Counted from the first letter of the stretch, positions 26,721 through 36,635 are shown. The stretch: 64,000 bases of DNA from Pseudomonas sp. BSw22131 (GCF_026810445.1 NZ_CP113949.1:5259501-5323500); one strand, 5' to 3'. Notes: generated by a model from the letters alone, not told the origin. Numbers and translations are program-made.

Positions 26721-26779
26721 GGTCAGCTAGTGACCGTTTATCTGTTTATGGTCACATATAACTGACGGGTATAAACCCG
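26721..26779. promoter_or_regulatory. GGTCA/TGACC repeat cluster upstream of the first acyl-CoA dehydrogenase
   Basis: Half sites GGTCA (26721), TGACC (26731) and GGTCA(C) (26750) form two inverted pairs, with a CGGGT-ATAA-ACCCG palindrome at 26766-26779. This lies 115-170 bp upstream of the start codon and looks like a regulator-binding region. The regulator is not identified. Confidence 0.35.
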
Positions 26780-26830
26780 CCTTCCCACGCAGTGATATGC
26801 GGTGAGCCGACAAACAGACTCGGGAGGATT

Positions 26831-28126
26831 TCAGCTGGCGGCGGACGTTCTAACAGCGCCGCGTTTGCTGGTCTGGCTCGAAGATATGACGCAGTTACGT
26901 CCCGCACCTTTTGCGGCGTACAGCGCCTGGTCCGCAGATTTAAGTACTTCTTCTGGATTACGGTGTTCAGGCAGACGCTCGGCTACGCCAATGCTCACTG
27001 TCACCGATACTGCGCATGCCTGGCTAGCAGCGCGCCGTTGCCGCCCTTGAAGGTCGTCTTGCGGGCGTGCCTGTTGATCACGCAGGTGAATCTGATAGTT
27101 GGCGATGACTTCGCGGACGGCGTCCAGATGCGGCATGCACTCTTCGAGGGTTTTCCCTGCAAAGACGATGGCAAATTCTTCCCCACCGTACCGATAAGCC
27201 CGACCGCCGCCGCTGGTGATTTTCGAGAGTTTGCTGGCCACCAACCGGAGGACCTGATCACCAACGTCATGACCATAGGTGTCGTTGAATTTCTTGAAAT
27301 GGTCGACATCGCCCATCGCTAATACGTAATTGCGCCCCAGGCGTTGCATCCTCTCGTTCAGCGCCCGGCGTCCTGGCAGCCCGGTCAATTCATCACGAAA
27401 GGCCATTTGATAAGCCTCATGCGCAACAGCGGCAGCGATCATCAGCATGACCTGGCTGCACATGATATTCAGCGTGAAAGGCAGGATGAACGTTTTCGGC
27501 AGCGCCCAGAAAACACCCATCAAACCGACCAACTGCGCCGCATGCAACGGTCGTGGCTTACGCACGTACTGGGTAATGAGGATGGCAAAAACGATGATGA
27601 AAGCAACATAGGACAGCTGGATCAGACTCATCCACTCGCCGTGCAGCGCCGGCCAGCGGATGTCGGCCAGCCAGGCCAGCAGCGCTTGAGGGAAGCTCTG
27701 TTCAAGGCCCAGCGCAACACTCCCCACCGCGGCAAGCACCGCGAGTCGCGCAATCAGGTCCTGAAACAAGTGCGTGCGTTCTTCCCACACAGCGAACAGC
27801 CCGAAAAGCATCGGCAATAGCAGGCAGCAGAGATGAAACACCACCGCCGCGTCTTCTCGGACCGTTCCATTATCGCGGAAGTAATCAGTCTGCGTGTCCA
27901 GCAGAAAATAGGCGATGTACACCGTGATCATCAAGAACAGTTCACGCTGACGTTTGTAGACGCCGCAATAGGCGCCGCCCAGCAGTAGAACCAGCGTAGG
28001 CAGTACATTGAACAGGGAGGTGAAGAACACGTTCAGGTCTTTCATATACGCGACAGCAAGCCCGGCAGTCAACAGCGCCAGAGACGGCATGAAATGGCTG
28101 ACACGTGCGGCGGATGGACGGCGCAA
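26831..28126 (-). CDS. Membrane-bound diguanylate cyclase
   Basis: About 431 residues with six or seven hydrophobic helices in the first 240 residues, then a GGDEF domain: RDELTGLPGRRAL opens it, YGGEEF is the active-site signature, and SIGVAERL closes it. A 25-residue basic insertion (around LRDQQARPQDDLQG) interrupts the domain after the active-site helix. The start is uncertain: TTG at 28126 has AGGAG ten bases upstream, while ATG at 28168 (14 residues longer) and ATG at 28090 have no clear ribosome site. It should make c-di-GMP; the signal sensed is unknown. Confidence 0.88.
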   Translation of the reverse strand: MRRPSAARVSHFMPSLALLTAGLAVAYMKDLNVFFTSLFNVLPTLVLLLGGAYCGVYKRQRELFLMITVYIAYFLLDTQTDYFRDNGTVREDAAVVFHLCCLLLPMLFGLFAVWEERTHLFQDLIARLAVLAAVGSVALGLEQSFPQALLAWLADIRWPALHGEWMSLIQLSYVAFIIVFAILITQYVRKPRPLHAAQLVGLMGVFWALPKTFILPFTLNIMCSQVMLMIAAAVAHEAYQMAFRDELTGLPGRRALNERMQRLGRNYVLAMGDVDHFKKFNDTYGHDVGDQVLRLVASKLSKITSGGGRAYRYGGEEFAIVFAGKTLEECMPHLDAVREVIANYQIHLRDQQARPQDDLQGRQRRAASQACAVSVTVSIGVAERLPEHRNPEEVLKSADQALYAAKGAGRNCVISSSQTSKRGAVRTSAAS

Positions 28127-28261
28127 AACGGTTTTTCTCCTAACCGACGTAAACCGGGCGAGGCGCATAGCATTGTGCCTGTATCGGCGCCATTACGCAT
28201 TTGATGAGAGACAGAAACACACAAGCGTCTGCAGTCCAAGCTGGATGCTTCTTCGGAGCAC

Positions 28262-28298
28262 AAAAAAACCGCTTCCCCCAAGGAGAAGCGGCTTTTTG
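28262..28298 (-). terminator. Intrinsic terminator after the second acyl-CoA dehydrogenase
   Basis: On the minus strand, a GCCGCTTC...GAAGCGG stem is followed by seven T residues, 20 bases beyond the acyl-CoA dehydrogenase stop, separating it from the diguanylate cyclase gene. Confidence 0.8.
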
Positions 28299-28316
28299 TA
28301 GAGCCGGTCGGATCGC

Positions 28317-30122
28317 TTAGTAAGCCAGGCCGAAATGCTCCTCGTTCATGTCCATCAGGTTGTTAGCCCCTGACAGCATGGTTGCCACGTGGGTGCGGGT
28401 ACGCGGCAGGATGCGCTGGAAGTAGAAGCGCGCAGTCTGCAATTTGGCCGTGTAGAAGGCATCTTCGAGGGTACCTGCCGCCAGCTTCTCAGCTGCCACA
28501 CGGGCCATGTCAGCCCAGAAATACGCCAGGCAAACGTAGCCGGAATACATCAGGTAATCCACCGAAGCGGCGCCGACTTCCTCGCGATCCTTCATGGCGG
28601 CCATGCCGATCTTCATCGTCAGCTCGCCCCACTCTTTGTTCAGCGCAGCCAGCGGCGTCACGAATTCGCTGACCGCTTCGATGCCTTCCTGCGACTGGCA
28701 GAACTTGTGCACGATCTTGGTGAAGCCCTTTAGCGCTTCGCCTTGTGTCATCAGCACTTTACGGCCCAGCAGGTCGAGTGCCTGAATGCCAGTGGTGCCT
28801 TCGTACAGCATGGCAATACGGGCGTCGCGTACGTTCTGCTCCATGCCCCACTCGGCAATGAAACCGTGGCCACCGTAGATTTGAACACCGTGGTTGGCAG
28901 CCTCAAAACCCACTTCGGTCATAAACGCTTTAGCGATAGGCGTCATGAACGCCAACAGAGCGTCAGCTTGCTTTTTGGCTTCAGCGTCGTCGCTGTATTT
29001 GGCGATGTCGACCTGCTTGGCGGTGAAGTAAACCATCGCGCGGGTGCCTTCAGCGAAGGCTTTCATGGTCAACAGCATCCGACGTACGTCCGGATGGACA
29101 ATGATCGGATCAGCGGCTTTCTCCGGGGCTTTCGGCCCGGTCAATGAACGCATTTGGAGACGCTCACGGGCGTATTTCAGCCCGCCCTGGAAGCCGATCT
29201 CGGCATGGGCCAGACCTTGCAGCGCAGTGCCCAGACGTGCGGTGTTCATGAAGGTGAACATGCAGTTCAGGCCTTTGTTCGCCGGGCCGATCAGGTAGCC
29301 AGTGGCACCGTCGAAGTTCATCACGCACGTTGCGTTGCCGTGGATGCCCATTTTGTGTTCGAGCGAACCGCAGTTGACTGCGTTGCGGTCACCCACGTTG
29401 CCCGATGCGTCCGGTACGAACTTTGGCACGATGAACAGCGAAATACCTTTGGTGCCAGCCGGTGCATCCGGCAGGCGGGCCAGCACGATGTGGACGATGT
29501 TATCGGCCATGTCGTGTTCGCCAGCGGAAATGAAGATCTTGGTGCCCGAGACTTTGTACGAGCCATCAGCCTGAGGTTCAGCCTTGGTGCGCAACATGCC
29601 CAGGTCGGTCCCGCAGTGAGGTTCGGTCAGGCACATGGTGCCGGTCCATTCGCCGGAAACCAGTTTGGTCAGGTAGGCATCCTGTTGCTCGGGAGTACCG
29701 TGTTCGGAAATGGTGTTCATAGCGCCATGCGACAGGCCCGGGTACATGCCCCACGACCAGTTTGCCTCGCCAACCATCTCGCTGACCGCCAGGCCCAGCG
29801 ACTCGGGCAGACCCTGACCGCCATGGGCGACGTCATGGGCCAGGCTCGGCCAGCCGCCTTCGACGAACTGCTTGTAGGCTTCTTTGAAGCCGGTAGGTGT
29901 TTTGACGCCGGATTCGCTCCAGGTACAGCCTTCGGTATCGCCTACGCGGTTCAGCGGAGCCAATACCTGCTCACAAAACTTGGCGCCTTCCTCAAGAATG
30001 GCGTCGACCATGTCAGGCGTAGCGTCGTGGCACGCTGGCAAGCTTTGATAATGCGCTTCGTAGCCAAGCAGTTCGTCACGTACGAAGCGAATATCACGCA
30101 AGGGGGCCTTGTAGTCAGGCAT
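28317..30122 (-). CDS. Acyl-CoA dehydrogenase (long form, PsrA-type promoter)
   Basis: A 601-residue paralogue of the gene at 24829-26607, sharing the N-terminal (P)[11 protein letters not shown] start, [35 protein letters not shown], the catalytic glutamate block [18 protein letters not shown] and a long C-terminal extension. It catalyses the first oxidation step of beta-oxidation with FAD and electron transfer flavoprotein. Its promoter region carries a perfect PsrA box, the known marker of fatty-acid-induced FadE genes in Pseudomonas. Chain-length range is unknown. Confidence 0.93.
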   Translation of the reverse strand: MPDYKAPLRDIRFVRDELLGYEAHYQSLPACHDATPDMVDAILEEGAKFCEQVLAPLNRVGDTEGCTWSESGVKTPTGFKEAYKQFVEGGWPSLAHDVAHGGQGLPESLGLAVSEMVGEANWSWGMYPGLSHGAMNTISEHGTPEQQDAYLTKLVSGEWTGTMCLTEPHCGTDLGMLRTKAEPQADGSYKVSGTKIFISAGEHDMADNIVHIVLARLPDAPAGTKGISLFIVPKFVPDASGNVGDRNAVNCGSLEHKMGIHGNATCVMNFDGATGYLIGPANKGLNCMFTFMNTARLGTALQGLAHAEIGFQGGLKYARERLQMRSLTGPKAPEKAADPIIVHPDVRRMLLTMKAFAEGTRAMVYFTAKQVDIAKYSDDAEAKKQADALLAFMTPIAKAFMTEVGFEAANHGVQIYGGHGFIAEWGMEQNVRDARIAMLYEGTTGIQALDLLGRKVLMTQGEALKGFTKIVHKFCQSQEGIEAVSEFVTPLAALNKEWGELTMKIGMAAMKDREEVGAASVDYLMYSGYVCLAYFWADMARVAAEKLAAGTLEDAFYTAKLQTARFYFQRILPRTRTHVATMLSGANNLMDMNEEHFGLAY

Positions 30123-30474
30123 AGCGATAAACCTCTGCTGATGAATCCTGGAGATGGATGACCGACCGGTCTCGATGGAACTGTGTCAGCCATTGGACAA
30201 TCCCGGATGCGCCGGGGGTCAAACAGGTGTTTGAAACATACGTTTACGCCTATACCTTGTCAAGCGTGCCCAACGCACCGTTCATCGTCGGCCAAGCAAA
30301 TGGCACGCAGCAAAGGCCAACGGCGCAGAATGCCATTAGCCAGCGCACGTTAGTTTAGTTGGGAGTGGCCGCAGCCGCGGCATGATGAAGGCGGCGATTC
30401 GGGCAGCTTATGGGGCGTAATTCAGAAGACGGCACGAGAGGTGACCGTGCGCAATAGCGCACGAAAGGAGGCGG
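30123..30474. other. 352-base gene-free region with operator sites
   Basis: This is the promoter region of the second acyl-CoA dehydrogenase (PsrA box at 30220-30246) and the 3' flank of the small orphan gene. A short GTGCGC-AATA-GCGCAC hairpin lies at 30447-30462. No coding capacity is supported. Confidence 0.6.
30220..30246 (-). promoter_or_regulatory. PsrA box plus adjacent imperfect copy
   Basis: CAAAC-AGGT-GTTTG at 30220-30233 is an exact match to the Pseudomonas PsrA consensus (G/C)AAAC-N2-4-GTTT(G/C). It shares a base with a second, near-perfect copy GAAAC-ATAC-GTTTA (30233-30246). PsrA is a TetR-type repressor released by long-chain fatty acids, and the box is about 100 bp upstream of the acyl-CoA dehydrogenase start. 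Confidence 0.75.
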
Positions 30475-30771
30475 TCAGGCGTAAGTGTCAATCAATGTGC
30501 CGAGCATTTCGTCGCTGGCTTTTTCGACTTTGACGCCCGCTTGCACTTGAATACGGCCTTGCGTCAGTTCGACCACATTGGTCGCCATGTCCGACCGCTG
30601 GGCGCGGTCCACAGAGCGCAGATTTTCGAGCTGAAAATCCGAAGACTGGCTACGACCCGCCACTTCCGTAGCAGGGCTCGCCAACTGTGTGGCTGCCTGA
30701 TCGACGCGGTCCAGCCCGACCTGAATGGCGCTCAGACCCGGATAAAGCGTGTTATTCATGGAAATCTGCAT
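30475..30771 (-). CDS. Small protein resembling the C-terminus of flagellar rod/hook proteins
   Basis: A 98-residue protein from ATG 30771, chosen because AGAGGA precedes it by eight bases. The last 40 residues (DMATNVVELTQGRIQVQAGVKVEKASDEMLGTLID) resemble the C-terminal helix of FlgB/FlgC/FlgG-type proteins, where NVDLVEEMV...AYEAN...TADEML is usual; the N-terminal MNNTLYPGLSAIQVGLDRVD resembles the paired N-terminal helix. No flagellar genes are nearby and the middle domain is missing, so it might be a small coiled-coil protein using the same packing. No firm function. Confidence 0.7.
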   Translation of the reverse strand: MQISMNNTLYPGLSAIQVGLDRVDQAATQLASPATEVAGRSQSSDFQLENLRSVDRAQRSDMATNVVELTQGRIQVQAGVKVEKASDEMLGTLIDTYA

Positions 30772-30952
30772 GGAAAGCATCCTCTGTTCATAAAACGAAC
30801 AGCGGCCATTGGAACAGACCGCAGCACCAAACACCCGTCAAAAACAATAATGGCACATGGCCTGCTAATAGAGTGAACCATTAGCGGTGCGCAATGTGCA
30901 CTTAGTCACCATACGCGCTGTCGCGACACATTCCAGCTGCAAAACACCGGAA

Positions 30953-30968
30953 TGTGAGTCAGCTCACA
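30953..30968 (-). promoter_or_regulatory. CRP/Vfr-type site
   Basis: TGTGA-GTCAGC-TCACA is a perfect match to the core CRP/Vfr consensus TGTGA-N6-TCACA. It lies 185 bp upstream of the 98-residue orphan gene, between it and the end of bioD. It also overlaps the right arm of a longer inverted repeat CACATTCC-N14-GGAATGTG (30927-30956). Confidence 0.6.
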
Positions 30969-31040
30969 CGCCTCACTACAAGCCGCCCCGTTTGTCGCCG
31001 ATAGCCACACAAGCAAAAGACCCTAAGGATGAAAAGTGCG

Positions 31041-31721
31041 TCAGTCGAGCAATTCCAGGTGCAGATGCTCGGCCACCTGCTCAGGTGAGGGTTTCTTCAT
31101 GAAGGGCACTCGACCCAGGCAAGGCGCTGGCAAACGTTCAGCCAGCGTGGCGAGGTTTTCCTCCAGCCGCGACGTCTTGGGATCAATGATATTCGCGACC
31201 CAGCCCGCCAATTGCAGACCGTCGGCAGCGATGGCCTCGGCACTCAACAGCGCATGACTGATACAACCCAGCCGCACCCCCACTACCAGAATCACTCCCA
31301 GCCCCAAAGCCATCGCCAGATCAGAAAGATTGGCTTGATCGGCCAGAGGCACGCGCCAGCCACCCGCCCCTTCGATAAGGGTGAAGTCAGCGCCTTTGTC
31401 GAGGATATGACGCATTGGCGCCAACAACGATTGCACGGTCAGCGCCACGCCCGCCTCGCGCGCAGCCAGGTGCGGGGCAATAGCCGGTTCGAAGGCAACA
31501 GGATTGACCTCGCTGTACGTCAGCGCAATGGAGCACTCCGCGCGCAGTGCAACCGCATCGGCATTACGCAGCCCTTTGGGTTTCACATCACAGCCCGACG
31601 CCACAGGTTTGCCTGCCGCCGTGCTAAGCCCTGACTGCCGAGCCGCATAGAGCAAGCCCGTGGCAATCGTGGTTTTACCCACGTCAGTATCGGTTCCGGC
31701 GATGAAATACGCATGGCTCAT
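31041..31721 (-). CDS. bioD: Dethiobiotin synthetase BioD
   Basis: A 226-residue enzyme that carboxylates 7,8-diaminopelargonate with ATP to dethiobiotin. The P-loop GTDTDVGKTT lies at residues 9-18, and EGAGGWRVP is the second active-site block. ATG 31721 gives the standard MSHAYFIAGTDTD start and length, although its ribosome site is weak; an upstream TTG at 31778 would add 19 residues. It is the last gene of bioBFHCD. Confidence 0.95.
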   Translation of the reverse strand: MSHAYFIAGTDTDVGKTTIATGLLYAARQSGLSTAAGKPVASGCDVKPKGLRNADAVALRAECSIALTYSEVNPVAFEPAIAPHLAAREAGVALTVQSLLAPMRHILDKGADFTLIEGAGGWRVPLADQANLSDLAMALGLGVILVVGVRLGCISHALLSAEAIAADGLQLAGWVANIIDPKTSRLEENLATLAERLPAPCLGRVPFMKKPSPEQVAEHLHLELLD

Positions 31722-31793
31722 CTGTACGCGCGTCCGTTCAAGTGGCGCAGGGTGTTGCTCGTTAACTATAGCGTTCAAAACACCCGCCGTTTA

Positions 31794-32645
31794 TCAGTCT
31801 GCCAAAGGCTTTTCCAGCACCGCATACACCACCTGATACGTCGCTGGCAGGCCGGCGGGCTGGCGAAATTGTTCGTACGCTGCAATCAGCGCCTGAATTC
31901 GCGCACGTCCGGTCAAGCCGTCGGGGCGCCCCGGATTAATGTTGTGTGCGCCCAGCGCTTTCAACTCATGGGTCAGGCTGCGCACATCGGGGTAGTGCAA
32001 CACATGAGGCAACACGTCGAAACCACGAACCATCAGACCACTCGCATCGCACAGCCGCTGGTAGTCAGCCAGCTCACGAAAACGATTGACGTGAACGCGA
32101 CCGTCGACCGCCTGCCAACTGTCGCGCAGCTCGACCAGCGTGCCCATACAAAGGCTGGCGAAAGCGAACACGCCACCCGGCTGCAACACACGTCGGGCCT
32201 CGCTCAACACCGCGCCAAAATCCGAACACCATTGCACCGCCAGGCTGGAAAACACCAGGTCGACGCAGTCAGCCCGTAACGGCAAGCGCTCGGCATCTGC
32301 GGCCACAAAATGCGCGGCACCTCCAGAAGGTCGGGCGTGGCGCAGCATGCCTTCGGCGATGTCCAGTGCAACGCCCTCGCTGTCAGGTAAAAGCTGGGCC
32401 AGCTCACGGCTGAAGTACCCGGTTCCACTGCCCAGATCGAGCCAACACAGCGGGCGAGAAGCTGCCATCGGCACACGCGCCAGCAGTTCATGACCCACCG
32501 CGCGCTGCAAAGCGGCAACACTGTCGTAAGTGGTGGCGGCTTTGGAAAAAGAAGCGGCCACCCGGCGCTTGTCAGGAAGATTGTCCTGCTGCGCTGTTTG
32601 CTGCTGCACGGCCTTCAAGGCTGCGCAGTAAGAAAGATCAGTCAT
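31794..32645 (-). CDS. bioC: Malonyl-[ACP] O-methyltransferase BioC
   Basis: A 283-residue SAM-dependent methyltransferase. The start at 32645 overlaps the bioH stop by 8 bases. The BioC-specific N-terminus ([26 protein letters not shown]) precedes SAM motif [15 protein letters not shown], then ALDIAEGML and SSLAVQWC. It methylates malonyl-ACP to start pimelate synthesis on the fatty acid machinery. BioH later removes the methyl group. Confidence 0.95.
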   Translation of the reverse strand: MTDLSYCAALKAVQQQTAQQDNLPDKRRVAASFSKAATTYDSVAALQRAVGHELLARVPMAASRPLCWLDLGSGTGYFSRELAQLLPDSEGVALDIAEGMLRHARPSGGAAHFVAADAERLPLRADCVDLVFSSLAVQWCSDFGAVLSEARRVLQPGGVFAFASLCMGTLVELRDSWQAVDGRVHVNRFRELADYQRLCDASGLMVRGFDVLPHVLHYPDVRSLTHELKALGAHNINPGRPDGLTGRARIQALIAAYEQFRQPAGLPATYQVVYAVLEKPLAD

Positions 32646-33369
32646 CACCGGACTCATGCAAAAAAGCCTGGATCGCCGCCGCCACACCATGGGGGTTTTC
32701 CAGAATGAACGCGTGGCTAGCCTGTTCGATCAGCCCCACCTCGATATCGGGTAAAAGTTTCAGCAGCTCGGTCGATGCCTCGGCGGGCACCAGCGCGTCG
32801 CGTCCGCCGAACAGGTGCAGTTGCGGCCCGCGATAAGCCTGCAACGCCGCACGCGTGTCCATGGTTTCAAGCAGCTTCAGGCTTTCGATCAAGCCGGCTG
32901 AAGGCCCGTGCGGCGCGCCTGCTTTTAGCTGTCGGGCGAGTGCACGCGCATCATCCGAGCCCTGCGCGCACAACAGAGTGAAGCGTTTGAGCGTGCCGTC
33001 TGGATCGGCGGCGCATCCGGCGATGAAGGCATCGAAATCAGTTTGCTCCATCGCCGAGGGCCACTCGCTGCGCGCGACGAAACACACGTTACTGGCGAAC
33101 GTCGCAAGGCCACAGCAGCGATCACCGCGACGTGCGGCAAGTTCTGCCGCGAGCATGCCGCCCAACGACCAACCGCCCAGCCAGACATTGTCGGGGAGCG
33201 TCGCATCCAGTTCGTCCAGCCACTCGTTGAGGTCGTCTGTTTCAAGCTCTGGCAGCGGCTCGATTTCGACATGAAGATGCTCGTCCAGCCCGCGCAACGC
33301 TGCGGCCAAAGGCTCAAGCGGCGAAACCCCCAAGCCCCAGCCCGGCAACAGAATCAAACGATCACGCAT
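32638..33369 (-). CDS. bioH: Pimeloyl-[ACP] methyl ester esterase BioH
   Basis: A 243-residue alpha/beta hydrolase with the nucleophile motif GWSLGG (Ser68), the acid in GGRDALVP (about residue 195) and the His in [11 protein letters not shown]. It hydrolyses pimeloyl-ACP methyl ester so that BioF can use the product. It overlaps bioF by 8 bases and bioC by 8 bases, consistent with coupled translation. Confidence 0.94.
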   Translation of the reverse strand: MRDRLILLPGWGLGVSPLEPLAAALRGLDEHLHVEIEPLPELETDDLNEWLDELDATLPDNVWLGGWSLGGMLAAELAARRGDRCCGLATFASNVCFVARSEWPSAMEQTDFDAFIAGCAADPDGTLKRFTLLCAQGSDDARALARQLKAGAPHGPSAGLIESLKLLETMDTRAALQAYRGPQLHLFGGRDALVPAEASTELLKLLPDIEVGLIEQASHAFILENPHGVAAAIQAFLHESGDD

Positions 33370-34552
33370 GGCCAGGCCCCGTCATCTCACTCGCCCCGAG
33401 CAGCGGATAACACTGCTCCAATGCATCCAACAATAGCTGGACCTGCGCGGGGGTGTGCGCAGCAGACAACGTCACACGCAATCGGGCGCCGCCAGCAGGC
33501 ACCGTCGGCGGACGGATAGCCGTGACCATCAAACCGCGCTCGCGAAGCAGCTGCGACAGGCGCAACGCGCGGCCGCTGTCACCGATGAGGATTGGCTGGA
33601 TGGGCGTGAAGCTGTCCATCAACTGCAGGCCAAGGTCCTGCGCGCCTTTTCGGAACTGCTTGATCAGCGCAGTCAGATGCTCGCGGCGCCAATGTTCGGT
33701 ACGCAACAACTCAAGGCTCTTGAGCGTGGCGCAGGCCAGGGCCGGTGGCTGGCTGGTGGTGTAGATGTAGGGACGGGCGAACTGGATCAGCGTTTCGATC
33801 AACTCTTCGCTGCCCGCTACGAACGCGCCAGCCGTGCCGAAAGATTTGCCCAGCGTACCGACCAGCACCGGCACATCCTCCAGGCTCAAACCAAAATGCT
33901 CGACGATGCCCGCGCCATTGGCACCCAGCGGGCCAAAGCCGTGGGCGTCATCGACCATCAGCCAGGCACCTTTTGCTTTCGCAACCTGAGCCAGCGCGGG
34001 CAAGTCGGCGATGTCGCCGTCCATGCTGAACACGCCATCGGTGACGACCAACGTGTCGCCGACCGCTTTCTCCAGCCGGGCACCGAGGCTGACGGGATCG
34101 TTGTGCAGATAACGCGAAAAGCGTGCGCCGCTGAGCAAGCCGGCATCAAGCAATGAGGCGTGGTTCAGCCGGTCTTCGAGCACAGTGTGGCCCTGCCCTA
34201 CCAGCGCTGTCACCGCGCCAAGATTGGCCATGTAGCCGTTAGAGAAGAGCAGTGCGCGCGGGCGGCCCGTGAGGTCGGCCAAGGCTTCTTCGAGTGCGTG
34301 ATGCGGCGTGCTGTGGCCGATGACCAGGTGCGACGCGCCGCCGCCCACGCCCCAGCGCTCGGCGCCGGCTTTCCAGGCGGCAACTACGTCGGGGTGGTTG
34401 GCCAGACCCATATAGTCGTTGTTGCAGAACGCCAACAACGGCTGACCGTCCACCACCACCTCAGGCCCTTGAGGGCTTTGCAGTAGTGGACGATGGCGGT
34501 AGAGATGTTCGGCGTGACGGGCAGCGAGACGTGCGCTCAGATCAAAGGACAT
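33362..34552 (-). CDS. bioF: 8-amino-7-oxononanoate synthase BioF
   Basis: A 396-residue PLP enzyme of the alpha-oxoamine synthase family, condensing pimeloyl-ACP with alanine. The PLP lysine is Lys236 in [23 protein letters not shown] and [11 protein letters not shown] are the other cofactor motifs. It follows bioB after a 180-base gap containing a REP pair and runs into bioH. Confidence 0.96.
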   Translation of the reverse strand: MSFDLSARLAARHAEHLYRHRPLLQSPQGPEVVVDGQPLLAFCNNDYMGLANHPDVVAAWKAGAERWGVGGGASHLVIGHSTPHHALEEALADLTGRPRALLFSNGYMANLGAVTALVGQGHTVLEDRLNHASLLDAGLLSGARFSRYLHNDPVSLGARLEKAVGDTLVVTDGVFSMDGDIADLPALAQVAKAKGAWLMVDDAHGFGPLGANGAGIVEHFGLSLEDVPVLVGTLGKSFGTAGAFVAGSEELIETLIQFARPYIYTTSQPPALACATLKSLELLRTEHWRREHLTALIKQFRKGAQDLGLQLMDSFTPIQPILIGDSGRALRLSQLLRERGLMVTAIRPPTVPAGGARLRVTLSAAHTPAQVQLLLDALEQCYPLLGASEMTGPGHA

Positions 34553-34588
34553 GCAAGCCTCGATATTTGTTGAGAGTCATCCAACCCC

Positions 34589-34677
34589 TGTAGGAGCGCG
34601 CTTGCCCACGACGGGGCGTATCAAACGACATCTTCACCGAATGACCCACCGCGATCGCGGGCAAGCGCGCTCCTACA
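34589..34677. repeat. REP pair between bioB and bioF
   Basis: Perfect inverted arms of 18 bp, GTAGGAGCGCGCTTGCCC at 34590-34607 and its complement at 34659-34676. It is a classical Pseudomonas REP doublet, located in the bioB-bioF intergenic region and able to form a large RNA hairpin in the operon message. Confidence 0.9.
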
Positions 34678-34735
34678 CCGACCCTGCTCTGCGCACCTGA
34701 ACGCGGTGTACCGGGTCCGGAGTTAATGCGCAGAT

Positions 34736-35791
34736 TCAGACCGTTGCGTCGTAAAACAGCGCGCTGCTTTTCTGCTCGACCAGCGCCTGCTCGATGGCCG
34801 CCTGATGCACCTCATCCGAATGCTCTTCACGCGCTTCCGGCTGAATACCCAAGCGCGAGAACAGCTGCATGTCCTTGTCGGACTGCGGATTGGCGGTGGT
34901 CAGCAGCTTGTCGCCATAGAAGATCGAGTTAGCGCCAGCGAAGAACGCCAACGCCTGCATTTGATCATTCATGGCTTCGCGGCCAGCTGACAAACGTACG
35001 TGGGATTGCGGCATCAAAATGCGCGCAACGGCCAGCATGCGAATGAAGTCGAACGGGTCGATGTCTTCAGCGTTTTCCAGTGGCGTTCCGGCCACTTTCA
35101 CCAGCATGTTGATTGGCACCGATTCTGGATGCTCTGGCAGGTTGGCCAGTTGGATCAACAGATTGGCGCGGTCATCCAGCGACTCGCCCATGCCCAGAAT
35201 GCCGCCGGAGCAGATCTTCATGCCCGAATCACGCACATAGGCCAGTGTCTGCAGGCGCTCGCTGTAGGTGCGCGTGGTGATGATGCTGGTGTAGAAATCC
35301 GGCGAGGTGTCGAGGTTGTGGTTGTAGTAATCGAGCCCGGCATCGGCCAGCGCTTGAGTCTGGTCCATGTCCAGACGACCGAGAGTCATGCAGGTTTCCA
35401 GGCCCATGGCTTTCACGCCTTTGACCATTTCCAGCACATAGGGCATGTCTTTGGCCGAAGGGTGTTTCCAGGCCGCGCCCATGCAGAAGCGGGTCGAGCC
35501 GATGGATTTAGCGCGCGCAGCTTCTTCCAGCACTTGCTGGACCTGCATCAGCTTTTCTTTTTCAAGACCGGTGTTGTAGTGACCCGATTGCGGGCAGTAC
35601 TTGCAGTCTTCCGGGCATGCGCCGGTTTTGATAGACAGCAGGGTCGAGACTTGTACGCGGTTGGCGTCGAAATGAGCGCGGTGCACGGTTTGCGCCTGAA
35701 ACAGCAGGTCATTGAAGGGCTGTGTGAACAGCGCCTTGACCTCGGATAAAGTCCAGTCGTGACGCAAATTGGCATTGATGCTGGCGCTCAT
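34736..35791 (-). CDS. bioB: Biotin synthase BioB
   Basis: A 351-residue radical SAM enzyme with CPEDCKYC (Cys59, Cys63, Cys66) that inserts sulphur into dethiobiotin. Further blocks are [25 protein letters not shown] and [15 protein letters not shown] 35791 has TAAGGAG six bases upstream; the longer frame is untranslated leader. It is the first gene of bioBFHCD and has a BirA-type operator at its promoter. Confidence 0.97.
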   Translation of the reverse strand: MSASINANLRHDWTLSEVKALFTQPFNDLLFQAQTVHRAHFDANRVQVSTLLSIKTGACPEDCKYCPQSGHYNTGLEKEKLMQVQQVLEEAARAKSIGSTRFCMGAAWKHPSAKDMPYVLEMVKGVKAMGLETCMTLGRLDMDQTQALADAGLDYYNHNLDTSPDFYTSIITTRTYSERLQTLAYVRDSGMKICSGGILGMGESLDDRANLLIQLANLPEHPESVPINMLVKVAGTPLENAEDIDPFDFIRMLAVARILMPQSHVRLSAGREAMNDQMQALAFFAGANSIFYGDKLLTTANPQSDKDMQLFSRLGIQPEAREEHSDEVHQAAIEQALVEQKSSALFYDATV

Positions 35792-35884
35792 GGGCGGCTC
35801 CTTAGTGTTTTTTGGCGAGTGCCGGGACGGCTCAGCAGATTGGCTGAAACTGAAAGTCCACAGGCGCCACACGGATGTTCGGCA

Positions 35885-35937
35885 TATTTAAGGAAGAGGC
35901 ATGCGCTGTCAACCACGCAACACGCATCAGGTTTACA
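35885..35937 (-). promoter_or_regulatory. BirA-type biotin operator overlapping the bioB promoter
   Basis: TGTCAACC-N15-GGTTTACA (35907-35937) matches the BirA consensus TTGTAAACC-N15-GGTTTACAA, with 14 of these 16 core positions conserved or paired and the exact 15-base spacer. On the minus strand one half is GGTTGACA, so the change from consensus creates a perfect -35 TTGACA; a weak -10 TAAATA follows after 16 bases (35885-35890). Biotin-loaded BirA bound here would block bioB transcription. The site lies inside the start of the divergent comF gene. Confidence 0.75.
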
Positions 35938-36635
35938 TCTGGTTAAATAACAACCAAACCTGTTTGTTATGTGACGAGTCCACAGGTTCAAGCCGCTCCA
36001 TCTGCGAAGACTGTGAAGCTGATCTGCCTTGGCTGGGAGCGCAGTGCCTGCGATGCGCGCTGCCCATGCCCTCCTCCGACCAGACCTGCACACAATGCTC
36101 GATCAACCCGGCGGCCTTCGATGAAGTTGTCGCAGTCTGGCTTTACGACTTCCCCATCGACGCGCTGGTCACACGCTTCAAGCATCAAGGCAAGTGGCCG
36201 CTGGGCCGATTACTGGCTGAACTGTTCGCCCAGTTTCTGCAATACCGTTTTAACGAAGGACTGGCCCGGCCCGACGTCCTGCTGCCAGTTCCCATGGCCA
36301 GCAAGCGCCTTCGCCAGCGCGGCTATAACCAGGCGGCCATGCTGGCAGCGTGGCTCGGCGCCAGGTTGCAACTGCCCGTGGACGAACGACTGCTAAAGCG
36401 GGTGAAGGAAACACCCCCGCAACAGGGGCTGGATGCGCGTGCGCGCAGGCGAAATCTGCTCGGAGCATTCGAGTTGCCCACCCCTCAAAATGTGGCGGGC
36501 AAACACATCGCACTGGTCGACGACGTGCTGACCACGGGCTCCACCGCCGATGTCCTCGCCGGGATGCTGCGCAAGGCCGGCGCAAGACACGTGGATGTGT
36601 ACTGCCTGGCGCGTACACCCAAGCCTGGCGACTGA
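35901..36635 (+). CDS. comF: ComF family phosphoribosyltransferase-like protein
   Basis: A 244-residue ComF/GntX family protein. The N-terminus has four CxxC-type pairs (CLLC, CEDC, CLRC, CTQC), a probable zinc site at about residues 21-70, and the C-terminal PRTase fold ends in the PRPP loop VALVDDVLTTGSTAD-like block (about residues 208-222). In naturally competent bacteria ComF acts in DNA uptake; in others such as E. coli it supports use of DNA as nutrient. AAGGAAGAGG supports ATG 35901, which places the biotin operator inside its first codons. Confidence 0.9.
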   Translation: MRCQPRNTHQVYIWLNNNQTCLLCDESTGSSRSICEDCEADLPWLGAQCLRCALPMPSSDQTCTQCSINPAAFDEVVAVWLYDFPIDALVTRFKHQGKWPLGRLLAELFAQFLQYRFNEGLARPDVLLPVPMASKRLRQRGYNQAAMLAAWLGARLQLPVDERLLKRVKETPPQQGLDARARRRNLLGAFELPTPQNVAGKHIALVDDVLTTGSTADVLAGMLRKAGARHVDVYCLARTPKPGD

